Shown here in pieces: positions 45,152-54,368 of a stretch of 64,000 nt of DNA; positions within the stretch are counted from its first letter, which is position 1, and the number at the start of each line of letters is the position of its first letter. The notes under the pieces are model-generated. The model ran no database searches. It saw only the letters and a list, made by a program, of their open reading frames with translations, and was not told where the DNA came from. Location: contig NZ_CP058246.1 in NCBI RefSeq assembly GCF_013388355.1, forward strand, positions 1,302,001-1,366,000, given 5' to 3'. This DNA is from Flavobacterium sp. LPB0248. Lineage in GTDB: Bacteria > Bacteroidota > Bacteroidia > Flavobacteriales > Flavobacteriaceae. The translations under genes and the position numbers were made by a program.

Positions 45152-46969
45152 TCATTTTCCTCCAATCAACTCCATAATGTTGTTATAAATCGCTGTATTC
45201 TGATAAACTCCCATGAATTTTTCAGAACCTGGTCCGTAGGTAAAAACAGGAACTGGAATTGCTGTATGATCGTTTGTACTGAAACTTCCGTGAACGTAAC
45301 CTTTTTCAATGCTTCCGTCAATTAATGATAATCCGCCCGTTTCGTGATCTGCCGTTACGATTAACAAAGTTTCCGGATTTTTATCTACAAATTCCATTGC
45401 TTGGCCAACCAATTTGTCAAAATCAAGCATTTCTCTCACAACATATTCTACATTATTCTGGTGTCCGCCGTAATCAATTTGAGCGCCTTCGGCCATAATA
45501 AAGAACGGATTTTTTGTTTTCGAAAAAGTGCTTGTCGCTTTCGCTAAAGATTTTGTTAGAAAATCTCCTCTCCCATTTTTCATAGAAACAACGGCTGCAT
45601 CTTCTAAAACAACAAATTTGCTGTTTTTAATGGTATCTAAAGTCGAGAATTTATCTGAGAAAGTATATCCTTTTTCGATTAAAGTTTTAGACAAATCTTT
45701 ACCGTCTTTTCTGGAAATAAATTCTTTCTGCCCTCCTCCAATTAAAATATCTGAGGAATTCGAAAGAAAATCGTTCGCAATTGGTTCGCTAAAACTTCTT
45801 TCTGGCTGATGCGCATAAAATGCAGCTGGAGTTGCATCTGTAATATTTCCAGCAGAAATAATGGCCGTTTTATAGTTTTTCTTTGCCAATTGTTCTGCAA
45901 TGGTTTGAAGCAGTCCCCCTTGTTCATCGACACTTATAAAACGGTTATTGGTTTTATGTCCCGTTGCCATTGCTGTTGCTCCTGCCGCAGAATCTGTAAT
46001 ATAACTATCTGAAGCTTTTGTAATCGAGAATCCTTGAGTTGGAATATTGAACAAACTCAATTGGCCTTTGTTTGCCGTATAACCAGAATAAATTTGCGCT
46101 AATCCCATTCCGTCTCCAATTAAGAGAATAACGTTTTTTGGGCGTTTATTCTTGAAAACATTTTTAGGAACATAAGCTTGGTGAAATTCTGTATTCTGGT
46201 AAAATGTCGTTTTAATGTTATTTATAAATTGAGTTAGTTCGTCTACTTTATCCGTTCCTATAAAATCAACTTTTAAATTCATTAAAGTCATATACGTATT
46301 CACGTTATCTTGCGTAGCCCAGAATCTCACTTTTTTGTTTTGATCGTGGACTTTTTTGATAATTGCCTGAATTTTTTCAGAATCTGGCTGCGTCAAAACA
46401 CCTTTTCCGTTCCAAACTGTGATTTCATGCAAGTCTTCGCTAATCATTTCAACTCTCGCCAATTGATCTGAAGTATAATTTTCATTCAATCTTCCATCAA
46501 AATAAATAAAATCTGGATATTCTCTCCAAAGTGACGGCAAAGGTCTGTTTCCAGAAATAACCACTTTTATGTTTTTATTCGAAATAATATCTGGAAAAGT
46601 TTTTAATTGTTGTGTAATTGCTTTTAGAGTCGAATCGGCATCAGACTTAATATCAATCATTAAAATCAATGGTTTATTACTCGGATACGCTTTTCCTTCC
46701 AACGTTTTTAATTTGTTAGAAAGCGGTTCCAAATACATACTCTTTAGCGTATTGTGAGAAGCAATTTCTTTAGAAGTGTGTGCCACAAACAATTCATTAT
46801 TTACTAAAAAAACATCGGCTTCTATAACGCCCGTTTCGTTAGAATAAGCTCCATAAAATGGCAACTTACTTTCGTAATCGTTATGAGAATGAATATTTGA
46901 AGAACTGTATTCTTGCGCTTGAACGAACAAGCAAAATTGAAGGCAAAAAAGGGTGATTATTTTTTTCAT
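45152..46969 (-). CDS. Exported GDPD-like / alkaline phosphatase fusion
   Basis: A 605-residue exported enzyme. The signal peptide is MKKIITLFCLQFCLFVQAQ. Residues about 25-270 resemble the glycerophosphodiester phosphodiesterase fold (HNDYESKLPFYGAYSN, VIEADVFLVN). From about 280 there is an alkaline phosphatase domain: LLIGDGMG, the phospho-Ser motif TDSAAGATAMATG, and the metal-site TADHETGG. It would first release a phosphomonoester and then phosphate. It is last in the ECF-fecR-susC-susD operon (339 bases after susD). The neighbourhood suggests uptake of phosphate-ester substrates such as glycerophosphodiesters or sugar phosphates. Confidence 0.85.
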   Translation of the reverse strand: MKKIITLFCLQFCLFVQAQEYSSSNIHSHNDYESKLPFYGAYSNETGVIEADVFLVNNELFVAHTSKEIASHNTLKSMYLEPLSNKLKTLEGKAYPSNKPLILMIDIKSDADSTLKAITQQLKTFPDIISNKNIKVVISGNRPLPSLWREYPDFIYFDGRLNENYTSDQLARVEMISEDLHEITVWNGKGVLTQPDSEKIQAIIKKVHDQNKKVRFWATQDNVNTYMTLMNLKVDFIGTDKVDELTQFINNIKTTFYQNTEFHQAYVPKNVFKNKRPKNVILLIGDGMGLAQIYSGYTANKGQLSLFNIPTQGFSITKASDSYITDSAAGATAMATGHKTNNRFISVDEQGGLLQTIAEQLAKKNYKTAIISAGNITDATPAAFYAHQPERSFSEPIANDFLSNSSDILIGGGQKEFISRKDGKDLSKTLIEKGYTFSDKFSTLDTIKNSKFVVLEDAAVVSMKNGRGDFLTKSLAKATSTFSKTKNPFFIMAEGAQIDYGGHQNNVEYVVREMLDFDKLVGQAMEFVDKNPETLLIVTADHETGGLSLIDGSIEKGYVHGSFSTNDHTAIPVPVFTYGPGSEKFMGVYQNTAIYNNIMELIGGK

Positions 46970-47114
46970 CGAAAATGATTTTTATTCTTTTAAAGCTGTA
47001 GGCAACTTTATTAGAATTTGGTTTATGCTATTTATTTTTTAACACATAGAAACATAGCTTTTCTTTATGCATAAAGGCGTTTCACTTGTCTAAATACACA
47101 TAGTAAAAAGTAAT

Positions 47115-47231
47115 CTTGTCATTTCGACGGAGGAGACTCGAGCTATAGCGAACAGACGAAGCAAATCTTCGTAAGTAACTAGACAAAGATTGTGTGAATG
47201 CGTACAACTTGCTATTCCTCGGAATGACAAG
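47115..47231. repeat. REP-like palindromic element (degenerate)
   Basis: The ends CTTGTCATTTCG (47115-) and CGGAATGACAAG (to 47231) are near reverse complements and match the arms of the element at 57164-57267. The interior has diverged. It lies between susD and the phosphatase gene. Confidence 0.7.
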
Positions 47232-47246
47232 CTTTGCTTTTTTACA

Positions 47247-47274
47247 ACTGCAGTCTCCTGACCAAGACTGCAGT
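47247..47274. other. 10-bp stem-loop downstream of susD
   Basis: ACTGCAGTCT (47247-47256) pairs perfectly with AGACTGCAGT (47265-47274), and flanking T and A runs can extend the stem. It lies about 35 bases beyond the susD stop in the minus-strand direction. There is no unpaired T run on either strand, so it may stabilise the upstream mRNA rather than terminate. Confidence 0.5.
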
Positions 47275-47308
47275 GTAAAAAACTAAAAAAACACAATGAA
47301 ATTACGTA

Positions 47309-48844
47309 TTACCAGCCTTGGTTTTGAGTCAAAGCTCCTTTGCTTACTGCGATTTCATCTGGCGGTATTGGCCAAACATGATGAATTGCAGGATTGAAAT
47401 TACGAGCAGGATAAATAACACTTCCGTTATAATGGTGCAATGGTTTCGCGTACGTTTCTTTTGCATCTCCCCAACGCACTAAATCAAAATGGCGGTCTGT
47501 CCACTCCCCTGCCAACTCACATCTTCTTTCTCTTTTTAAATCGACCATTGTAGCTCCAGAAATATCTGTAAGACCTGCACGGTGACGAATCATATTGATT
47601 TCTGTATCTGCATTTTGCCCTTTCATTAATTTCGCTTCCGCTAACATCAAAATCACATCAGCATAACGTAAAAGAGGAACATTTAAAGCTGTTGAAGGCT
47701 TGTCTCCATTCGCATTTACATAACGAATATCTACTCCGCCCGATGTTGTTTTTGGATAACTGAATGGCTCCATATATTTTTTAAATTGATAACCAGTTCT
47801 ATTACTTGAACTTACTACGTGATTTCCTTCATTAAAAGTTACGGTCTCTCCGAAGTAAACAAATTTGTCTCCTTTTTGTAAAATCGTAGCACTACGTCTT
47901 TTGTCGTTTGGCACATAGGTATCAAATAATTCTTTTGTCGGATAGAAATTTCCCCAACCATTGTAAACTCCCCAACCTTTATCTTCTAAACAAACTCCAG
48001 GAAAAATAGAACCTAAAGAAGTATTCTCAGCACTTGAAGTTACAGACCAGATATATTCTGAAGACCAGTTGTTGCTAATTTTAAATACATCTTCAAAATT
48101 GTCTAATAACTTGTGTTTTCCGCTAGCCACGATCATGTTTGCATATTTGATGGCATTGTCCCAATCTTTTGCATACAAGTAGGTACGAACCAAATAAGCC
48201 CAAGCGGCAGTTTTGTGTGCGCGTCCGTAATTGTCTGGTGTAAGCTGATCAAAATAAGGCAACAAATCTGCTGCTTTGATTAAATCTGCAGCAATGTAAG
48301 CGTAGTTTTCGGCTACATTTTTGGCGCGAGGCACATAAACATTTGTTGGATTTTCTCTGTCCTGAATCGGAATTCCTGCACGATCGTCTCCATAATGGTA
48401 TGCTAATTCTAAATGCATAACAGCATGATTAAAATAAGCTTCTCCCAACATTCCATTTTTTGTTTTGTCATCCAATGCAATATTTGGAATATTACGAATC
48501 ACATCATTACAGCGTTTCATAATTTCGTAGTGAATTCTCCAGATATCTTTAGTATCCGATTCTGATCCGTCTACAATAAAATTTTTAATTCTTTCTGCAT
48601 TTTGTCTTGGTTTAGTCCCAATATCATCGCTGGCATTATTCAGCCAAAAGAAACCACGACCGTACATATTATCATCAGAATATAAAGCGTAAATTGCATT
48701 TACTCCTGCTTTTGCATCTGCTGGTGTTTTCCAGAAATTCCCGCTCGAAGGAGCTCCTTGCGGCACAACATCAAGTTCGCTTTCGCAAGCCGAAGTGCTT
48801 ACCAAAAGCACAAAACTCAATAATAAAAGACTTATTTTTTTCAT
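47309..48844 (-). CDS. susD: SusD-family outer-membrane lipoprotein
   Basis: A 511-residue SusD/RagB-type lipoprotein. The lipobox is STSAC near residue 19. The N-terminal SusD-like region starts ELDVVPQGAPSSGNFWKTPADA, and the C-terminal half has the typical RADVILMLAEA, RHRAGL and ERRCELAGEWTDRHFDLVRW motifs. It sits on the cell surface as the lid of the SusC transporter and is encoded 19 bases after susC. With the phosphatase downstream, it probably binds a phosphate-linked substrate. The gene symbol denotes the family, not a proven starch role. Confidence 0.95.
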   Translation of the reverse strand: MKKISLLLLSFVLLVSTSACESELDVVPQGAPSSGNFWKTPADAKAGVNAIYALYSDDNMYGRGFFWLNNASDDIGTKPRQNAERIKNFIVDGSESDTKDIWRIHYEIMKRCNDVIRNIPNIALDDKTKNGMLGEAYFNHAVMHLELAYHYGDDRAGIPIQDRENPTNVYVPRAKNVAENYAYIAADLIKAADLLPYFDQLTPDNYGRAHKTAAWAYLVRTYLYAKDWDNAIKYANMIVASGKHKLLDNFEDVFKISNNWSSEYIWSVTSSAENTSLGSIFPGVCLEDKGWGVYNGWGNFYPTKELFDTYVPNDKRRSATILQKGDKFVYFGETVTFNEGNHVVSSSNRTGYQFKKYMEPFSYPKTTSGGVDIRYVNANGDKPSTALNVPLLRYADVILMLAEAKLMKGQNADTEINMIRHRAGLTDISGATMVDLKRERRCELAGEWTDRHFDLVRWGDAKETYAKPLHHYNGSVIYPARNFNPAIHHVWPIPPDEIAVSKGALTQNQGW

Positions 48845-48863
48845 TTTAATTGTTTTTTATTTT

Positions 48864-51800
48864 TTAAAAAGTTGCGTTAACACCTGTCATGTAAATACGA
48901 GAAAGCGGATAACGTCCTAAATCCATACCGAAGTTTTTAAGTCCAACTTCAGGATCCATTCCAGAATAATTAGTAATCGTAAATAAGTTTTGTCCCGAAA
49001 TAAAGAATCTCAGTTTCGCTTTTCCGTTCAACCAGCTTTCTTTAACGGTATAACCAATCGAAACGTTTTTCAATCTTAAGAAAGAAGCATCTTCAATAAA
49101 CAAATCAGAAATACGTCCGAAGTTGTTATTGTTATCTGTTGAGGAAAGAACAGGAACATTAGTATTGGTGTTTGTTGGAGACCAAGCTTCTTTAGATTCA
49201 GACAATAAATTGTAACCTGGGAAAGAAGCATTTAAACCTGTATGTTTTACCGCATTGAAAACGCTGTTTCCTGCAGCTCCGTTAAAAAAGATGTTCATAT
49301 CAAATCCTTTGTATCTGAAATTGGCATTCAAACTATACGTTGTTTTTGGAAAAGGACTTCCTAACACTACTCTATCGCTATTGTTGATTACGCCGTCTCC
49401 ATTTTCATCTTTAAATTTAATATCTCCAGCAACCGCGTTTGGCTGATACATTACACCATCTTTGTTTACATACGCTTTCACCTCATCATTACTTTGGAAT
49501 AATCCGTTTGTCTGATATCCGTAGAATGCTCCAACTGGACTTCCAACCTGATAAATATTAGCTAATGGCAAACTACGAACTCTGCTTAAACCAAGTGGTT
49601 CTAATGAATTCAAATCGTCTTTAATAGAAACAATTCTATTGCTTAAAAATCCAGCGTTTGCCGTAACATCAAATTTAAATTCTCCGCGAGTTTTTTGGTA
49701 CGTTAAACTCACCTCAATTCCTTTATTTTCAACATCTCCTGAGTTTACAATTCTTCCTTGTGGTGTTCCAGAAACTCCTGGCAATTGGTCACGAACCAAC
49801 ATATCTTTGTTTTTCTTTACATAAGCATCAACAGATCCAACCAAGCTATTATTTAGCATCGTGAAGTCTAAACCAATATTAGTCTGCTCAGAACTTTCCC
49901 ATTTTAAATTCGGGTTTGACAATTCGCTTTCAGCATAACCATAATTAATTGATGGCACTGCTCCAATTAAAGCCTGAGTTTGTACCAAAGGCACACTAAA
50001 TTGATATGGCCCAAGGTTTCCTAAGTTTCCAATTTGTCCCCAGCTTGCACGAAGTTTTAAGTTGCTGATGATTGGCTCGATACCTTTCATGAAATTTTCT
50101 TCAGAAATTAACCAACCTGCAGAAACAGAAGGATACACTTTCCATCGATTATTTTCTAATAATTTTGAAGTTCCGTCACGACGAACAATTCCAGAGATTA
50201 AATATTTCTGACTGAAATCGTAATTAATTCTCCCTACATAAGAAGAAATAATTTCATCTGATCTTCCTGCTGCGGTCTGCTGAATTAATTTTGCATTTAA
50301 TAAATAACGCTGTGATGGATCTTCGTTGTCAAAACCAGTTCCTTCAATGGTATAAAAGTCTCTTTTTGTTTCTTGATACGTATATCCAGCCAAAGCTTTC
50401 AGATTATGTTTTCCGAATGATTTCTCATAAGAAATAGTCTGCTCGCTCAATAAATCTGTAGTAGTTATATTTTTTAGCGTCAATCTGTTGAAATCGAAGA
50501 TTTTCCCTGGCTCTGTAACTTTTACTGTAAAATCTGACGCATTATCTTGAATTCTAGTGTAACCCCAGTTCGATTTCACTTTTAATCCTGGAACAATTTC
50601 CCATTCTGCGTACGGATTAATCAAAATTGTTGAAATAGGATTTTTATTGTCTAATCTTTTCAAATACGCTACCGGATTGATAACGTCTCCATAAGAACCA
50701 ATATATTTTTCTGGAACACCGCCAAACTGACCTGAACCATCTTCTCTATAAATTGTTGCATTTGGCGGATACAAAATTGCTGCTTGAATTGCTCCTGTAT
50801 ACGAACTTGAAGTATTGGCAGTCTGTCCATCTGTTAATGAGTATGAAATATTTTCTCCAATTGTGAAATTATCTGCCAATTTGAAAGAAGAATTTGCTCT
50901 TACCGTATAACGTTCTCCATACGTATTTAGCAAAATACCTTCGTTTTTTCTATAACTTCCAGAAAGAAAGAAATTAGATTTTTCTGTTTTTCCGTTAACA
51001 GAAAGCGACAAATCTTGAATTTCTCCTGTACGGAAAATTTCATCCATCCAGTTGGTTTTTGTTGTTCTAGCTGTTGGTTCAAATGCAGGATCAAAAGCAG
51101 GAATTCTTGGCAAACCAGCATTATCTCTTGCTAAATTCATAGCATCAGCATATTCTGCAGCGTTTAAAACTTGTAATTTTTTTGCAACATTCTGAAAACC
51201 TCCTTGGTAGTTTACATTCACATTAATTTTATCTGAAACCCCTTTTTTAGAAGTAATTAAAATTACCCCTCCAGAAGCTCTTGCACCATAAATTGCTGCA
51301 GAAGCCGCATCTTTTAAAACGTTTATCGATGCAATATCATTTGGATTTATAGTATTTAAAGAACCACTGTAAATAATTCCGTCTAAAACGATTAAAGGCG
51401 TTTCAGCGTTTAAAGATCCAATACCACGAATGTTGATTGTTGGAGCCGCAGTCGGATCACCACCATCATTAATTACCGTAACTCCGGCAACCGTTCCTTG
51501 CAACAATTCGGCTGCATTGTTGTATGTTCTGCTTGAAGTTTCCTTCATAGAAACAGAACCAACCGCTCCTAAAACTTCATTTTTTTTCACACTTCCGTAA
51601 CCCATAACTACAACTTCTTGAAGCTGTTTTACGTCGGCTGCTAATTTTACCGTGATGTTTTGCGAACTAGTAACTTTTACTTCTTGTGTTAGATAACCCA
51701 CGTAAGAAAAAACAAGTGTCGCTTCTGAAGCATTTACTTCTAATTTGAATGTTCCGTCAAAATCTGTTGCTGTTGCTGCGTCTGAACCTTTATCTTTAAT

Positions 51801-52232
51801 TCCAACTCCTGGTAAAGGCATATTATCATCTCCGCCAAAAACAGTTCCCGAAACCATAATTTTATTCTGATCGGCAGAAGCAACTTTCTGATTTTTCTTG
51901 ATTACAATGTTGTTGCTCACAATCTCATATCTAAGAGCATTTCCGCAAATTTTATCCAGCGCCTGCTCTAATGTTACGTTATTCAGTTTTAAACTTAATT
52001 TCTGATTGGCATTTACTTGGCTGCTTTCGTACATAAAATGCACATCAACCTGATTTTCAATTTTTTGAAATATATTTTTTATACTCTCATTATCAACTTT
52101 TAAAGTCACTCTTTTGTTAATGTCAACATTCCCAGCTTTTACTGTTAGTGCGGCAAAAAACAAAGTCATAAATAGGAATAATTTTGTCCCTATTGTCCTT
52201 ATGCTGGCATACCGCATTTGCTTTTCATTCAT
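48864..52232 (-). CDS. susC: SusC-family TonB-dependent receptor with STN domain
   Basis: An 1122-residue outer-membrane transporter. After the signal peptide (ending about AALTVKAG) residues about 40-110 form the STN (secretin/TonB short N-terminal) domain, followed by a carboxypeptidase-regulatory-like module (SGTVFGG..PLPGVGI, DFDGTFKL), the LQEVVVMGYGSVKK linker, the plug (INIRGIGSLN...PLIVLDGI) and a beta-barrel to the C-terminal aromatic. The STN domain contacts a FecR anti-sigma protein, which fits the fecR and ECF sigma genes immediately upstream. It imports the substrate handed over by SusD. Confidence 0.95.
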   Translation of the reverse strand: MNEKQMRYASIRTIGTKLFLFMTLFFAALTVKAGNVDINKRVTLKVDNESIKNIFQKIENQVDVHFMYESSQVNANQKLSLKLNNVTLEQALDKICGNALRYEIVSNNIVIKKNQKVASADQNKIMVSGTVFGGDDNMPLPGVGIKDKGSDAATATDFDGTFKLEVNASEATLVFSYVGYLTQEVKVTSSQNITVKLAADVKQLQEVVVMGYGSVKKNEVLGAVGSVSMKETSSRTYNNAAELLQGTVAGVTVINDGGDPTAAPTINIRGIGSLNAETPLIVLDGIIYSGSLNTINPNDIASINVLKDAASAAIYGARASGGVILITSKKGVSDKINVNVNYQGGFQNVAKKLQVLNAAEYADAMNLARDNAGLPRIPAFDPAFEPTARTTKTNWMDEIFRTGEIQDLSLSVNGKTEKSNFFLSGSYRKNEGILLNTYGERYTVRANSSFKLADNFTIGENISYSLTDGQTANTSSSYTGAIQAAILYPPNATIYREDGSGQFGGVPEKYIGSYGDVINPVAYLKRLDNKNPISTILINPYAEWEIVPGLKVKSNWGYTRIQDNASDFTVKVTEPGKIFDFNRLTLKNITTTDLLSEQTISYEKSFGKHNLKALAGYTYQETKRDFYTIEGTGFDNEDPSQRYLLNAKLIQQTAAGRSDEIISSYVGRINYDFSQKYLISGIVRRDGTSKLLENNRWKVYPSVSAGWLISEENFMKGIEPIISNLKLRASWGQIGNLGNLGPYQFSVPLVQTQALIGAVPSINYGYAESELSNPNLKWESSEQTNIGLDFTMLNNSLVGSVDAYVKKNKDMLVRDQLPGVSGTPQGRIVNSGDVENKGIEVSLTYQKTRGEFKFDVTANAGFLSNRIVSIKDDLNSLEPLGLSRVRSLPLANIYQVGSPVGAFYGYQTNGLFQSNDEVKAYVNKDGVMYQPNAVAGDIKFKDENGDGVINNSDRVVLGSPFPKTTYSLNANFRYKGFDMNIFFNGAAGNSVFNAVKHTGLNASFPGYNLLSESKEAWSPTNTNTNVPVLSSTDNNNNFGRISDLFIEDASFLRLKNVSIGYTVKESWLNGKAKLRFFISGQNLFTITNYSGMDPEVGLKNFGMDLGRYPLSRIYMTGVNATF

Positions 52233-52302
52233 AGTTTTTAGATTTAGTGTAATTGTTTTGTTTATAGTTTGCTACGTAGTTTTATTTTTGTTGTTTAAAG
52301 AA

Positions 52303-53223
52303 TTATTCGATTTTGTAAACCCCAGAATCTATTTTGTATTGGGCATTAACGATATTGCACACCAATCCAATTACCTGATCGGCAGGTAGTTCTTTAAAAT
52401 AAGCACTAATCTTTAAATCGTTTAAACTCTTGTTTTTGACTTCAATCGCTACATTATAATTACGATTGATTGTGGCTACAACTTCAGAAAGAGGTGTTTC
52501 TTCAAAAACCATAATATTTTTTCGCCATAGCGAAATGGTATTCAACGGAACATCTTTAAAAGCTTGAAGCTTGTTGTTTTGCGATTTAAAAACCACTTTC
52601 TGTCCTGGAGTTACATATACATTCTCGTCTGTTACAGTCGATTTCACGTTTACTCTTCCGGTTGCAACCGAAACTTCTTGCGTCGTTTGATCTGGATACG
52701 CTTGAACATTAAAACTGGTTCCGAGAACTTTGGTATCCATTTTATTGGTATGAATAATAAAAGGATGTTTTTTGTCTTTGGCTACATCAAAAAAAGCTTC
52801 TCCGCTTAAATACACTTCTCTGGTATCGCCTTTAAATTCTTTTGGATATTTAAGTACACTTCCTGCATTTAGCCAGATTTTTGTTCCATCACTTAATTTT
52901 ATCTGAGCATGTTCGCCTAGTTTTACTGTAAATTGCTTGTTTTCAACAGTATTTGATATTGAGTAAAAAAACACTGATAATCCGGCTAGGAAAACCAAAG
53001 AAGCCGCAACAGCCCAGTTTTTGTATGAAAGAGAAATAACTTTATTCGTATTCTTTATTTGTCTTAATTCTTTTTTCAGTTTTGAGCGGTCAGATTGAAC
53101 CACTTCCATATTATCAAAAAAATCATCAGTACGATCGTACCATTTGTTCCACATTTCTTGTCCTTTCGGAGAGTACTTTCCTTCTAAAAAATTTTTGATT
53201 TCGTTATTTGAATTTTCAGGCAT
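52303..53223 (-). CDS. fecR: FecR-type anti-sigma regulator
   Basis: A 306-residue inner-membrane anti-sigma factor. The cytoplasmic N-terminus (1-68) binds sigma, one TM is at about 70-88 (WAVAASLVFLAGLSVFFYS), and the periplasmic FecR domain (about 95-210: GEHAQIKLSDGTKIWLNAGS, REVYLSGEAFFDV) is followed by a DUF4974-like C-terminus that contacts the SusC STN domain. It lies between the ECF sigma gene and susC, and should release sigma when substrate occupies SusC. A direct repeat (53273-53295) sits in its leader. Confidence 0.95.
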   Translation of the reverse strand: MPENSNNEIKNFLEGKYSPKGQEMWNKWYDRTDDFFDNMEVVQSDRSKLKKELRQIKNTNKVISLSYKNWAVAASLVFLAGLSVFFYSISNTVENKQFTVKLGEHAQIKLSDGTKIWLNAGSVLKYPKEFKGDTREVYLSGEAFFDVAKDKKHPFIIHTNKMDTKVLGTSFNVQAYPDQTTQEVSVATGRVNVKSTVTDENVYVTPGQKVVFKSQNNKLQAFKDVPLNTISLWRKNIMVFEETPLSEVVATINRNYNVAIEVKNKSLNDLKISAYFKELPADQVIGLVCNIVNAQYKIDSGVYKIE

Positions 53224-53272
53224 TATAATTTCTTTATGTCTTTAATAGTATGTCTTGGGAATTGTAATTTTA

Positions 53273-53295
53273 GGTAGGCGCAAAAGGTTACGCTT
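53273..53295 (-). promoter_or_regulatory. Leader repeat upstream of fecR (copy A)
   Basis: GGTAGGCGCAAAAGGTTACG at 53273-53292 continues CTT and matches 54043-54065 (17 of 23 bases by hand count). It lies 50 bases upstream of the fecR start. On the transcribed strand it reads CGTAACC....CCTACC. It may be an ECF or leader regulatory site. Confidence 0.4.
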
Positions 53296-53336
53296 CTGTT
53301 AAGAAAAAAGCTGTATTCTTAATCTGAAGTTTACTT

Positions 53337-53894
53337 TTAATTGAATTCGCCCAAATGCGTACGCATAAATTTGAGCGCATACGTAATATGGTATTTTACG
53401 GTTTCGATTGAAACATTCAATTCTTCGGCAATTTCTTTATTGGTGTAATGTTTTACACGGCTAAGAATAAAAACCTCTTTTGATTTTTTAGGAAGTAACG
53501 ATGCCGCTTCGTCAACCGCTTTTTTCAATTCATCATAATAGATAAAATCTTCAATAGCATTATAACTGGTTTGCGAAGCAGTATTTTTATCTAGAACCTC
53601 CTGAATGTATTGATCGGTAACTTCGTGCGATTTGATGTAATCTAAAGTCATGTAGCGAACCGAAGTGTAGATGTACGCCGCAAAACTTTTCTGGATCACA
53701 ATTGTTTTGCGTCTTTCCCATATAGAGGTAAAAACTTCTTGCACAATTTCTTCTGAAACAGCAATCGATTTCATTCGGAGATATACAAACCGAACAAGCA
53801 GATCTCGATATCTAAAATAAAGTTCATCAAAAGCTTTATCCTTGCCCGATTTTAATAATTCAACAAGTTCTTCGTCTGTAAACTTTTTATACAT
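53337..53894 (-). CDS. ECF-type sigma factor
   Basis: A 185-residue ECF sigma-70 factor. Region 2 is at about 25-95 (RYRDLLVRFVYLRM..VSEEIVQEVFTSIWERRK) and region 4 at about 130-180 (LLPKKSKEVFILSRVKHYTNKEIAEELNVSIETVKYH). It starts the operon with fecR, susC, susD and the phosphatase, and is presumably held by FecR until SusC is loaded. The gap to fecR is 113 bases. Confidence 0.95.
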   Translation of the reverse strand: MYKKFTDEELVELLKSGKDKAFDELYFRYRDLLVRFVYLRMKSIAVSEEIVQEVFTSIWERRKTIVIQKSFAAYIYTSVRYMTLDYIKSHEVTDQYIQEVLDKNTASQTSYNAIEDFIYYDELKKAVDEAASLLPKKSKEVFILSRVKHYTNKEIAEELNVSIETVKYHITYALKFMRTHLGEFN

Positions 53895-54308
53895 GATACA
53901 TTATTTTGGTATGAATAATCAAATCAAAAGTGTAAGTCAAAACACTTTTTCTGATTTCCTCTTGATAATGATCGTGCTGTTTAAAAAATGGCATATATAA
54001 AGTATTGGTTTCTTCTTATATGTCTCCAAAATTAAAGCTGAGGGTAGGTCGATTAGGTTACGTTTACATTAATAAAACCACTCAAAAGCGAAACATATTA
54101 TTAACATTTGAAGTCAAAAGCAAACTGAAAAATAAGTGTTTGTACTGTTTCGCGTAAAAAATGAAATACTTTGTTTGGTATAACAATCTTTCTCCTATAA
54201 AAAGCAGAATTGAGTGAAAAAAGCGCTTAACAAATAATTAATGGGAATGCATTAAAATGAGTTTATTCTTTTCAAAATTTCATTCTCAAAAAATAAAAAA
54301 ATCAAATT
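53895..54308. other. Divergent intergenic region between the sigma and MarR-GNAT genes
   Basis: About 410 bases without an ORF. It contains the 23-base repeat copy B (54043-54065), which recurs at 53273, and the leader of the sigma gene. The minus strand should hold the sigma-operon promoter, but I found no exact TAnnTTTG match. The plus-strand promoter at 54312-54341 follows. Confidence 0.5.
54043..54065 (-). promoter_or_regulatory. Leader repeat upstream of the sigma gene (copy B)
   Basis: GGTAGG.....AGGTTACGTTT matches 53273-53295 in 17 of 23 positions by hand count. It lies about 150 bases upstream of the sigma start in the minus direction. A pair in one operon suggests autoregulation by the sigma or another factor. 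Confidence 0.35.
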
Positions 54309-54327
54309 TAGTTGACAAAAGCAACTA
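54309..54327 (+). promoter_or_regulatory. Palindromic operator candidate for MarR-GNAT autoregulation
   Basis: TAGTTG (54309-54314) and CAACTA (54322-54327) form a 6-bp inverted repeat with a 7-base spacer. It overlaps the -33 box of the promoter, where a MarR dimer would block RNA polymerase. Confidence 0.5.
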
Positions 54328-54341
54328 ATTTTATATATTTG
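54312..54341 (+). promoter_or_regulatory. Bacteroidota-type promoter for the MarR-GNAT gene
   Basis: TTG (54312-54314), then 19 bases, then TATATTTG (54334-54341), an exact TAnnTTTG -7 element at consensus spacing, 27 bases before the ATG at 54369. Confidence 0.85.
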
Positions 54342-54368
54342 TACCTCAACAATACATTATTACAAATC

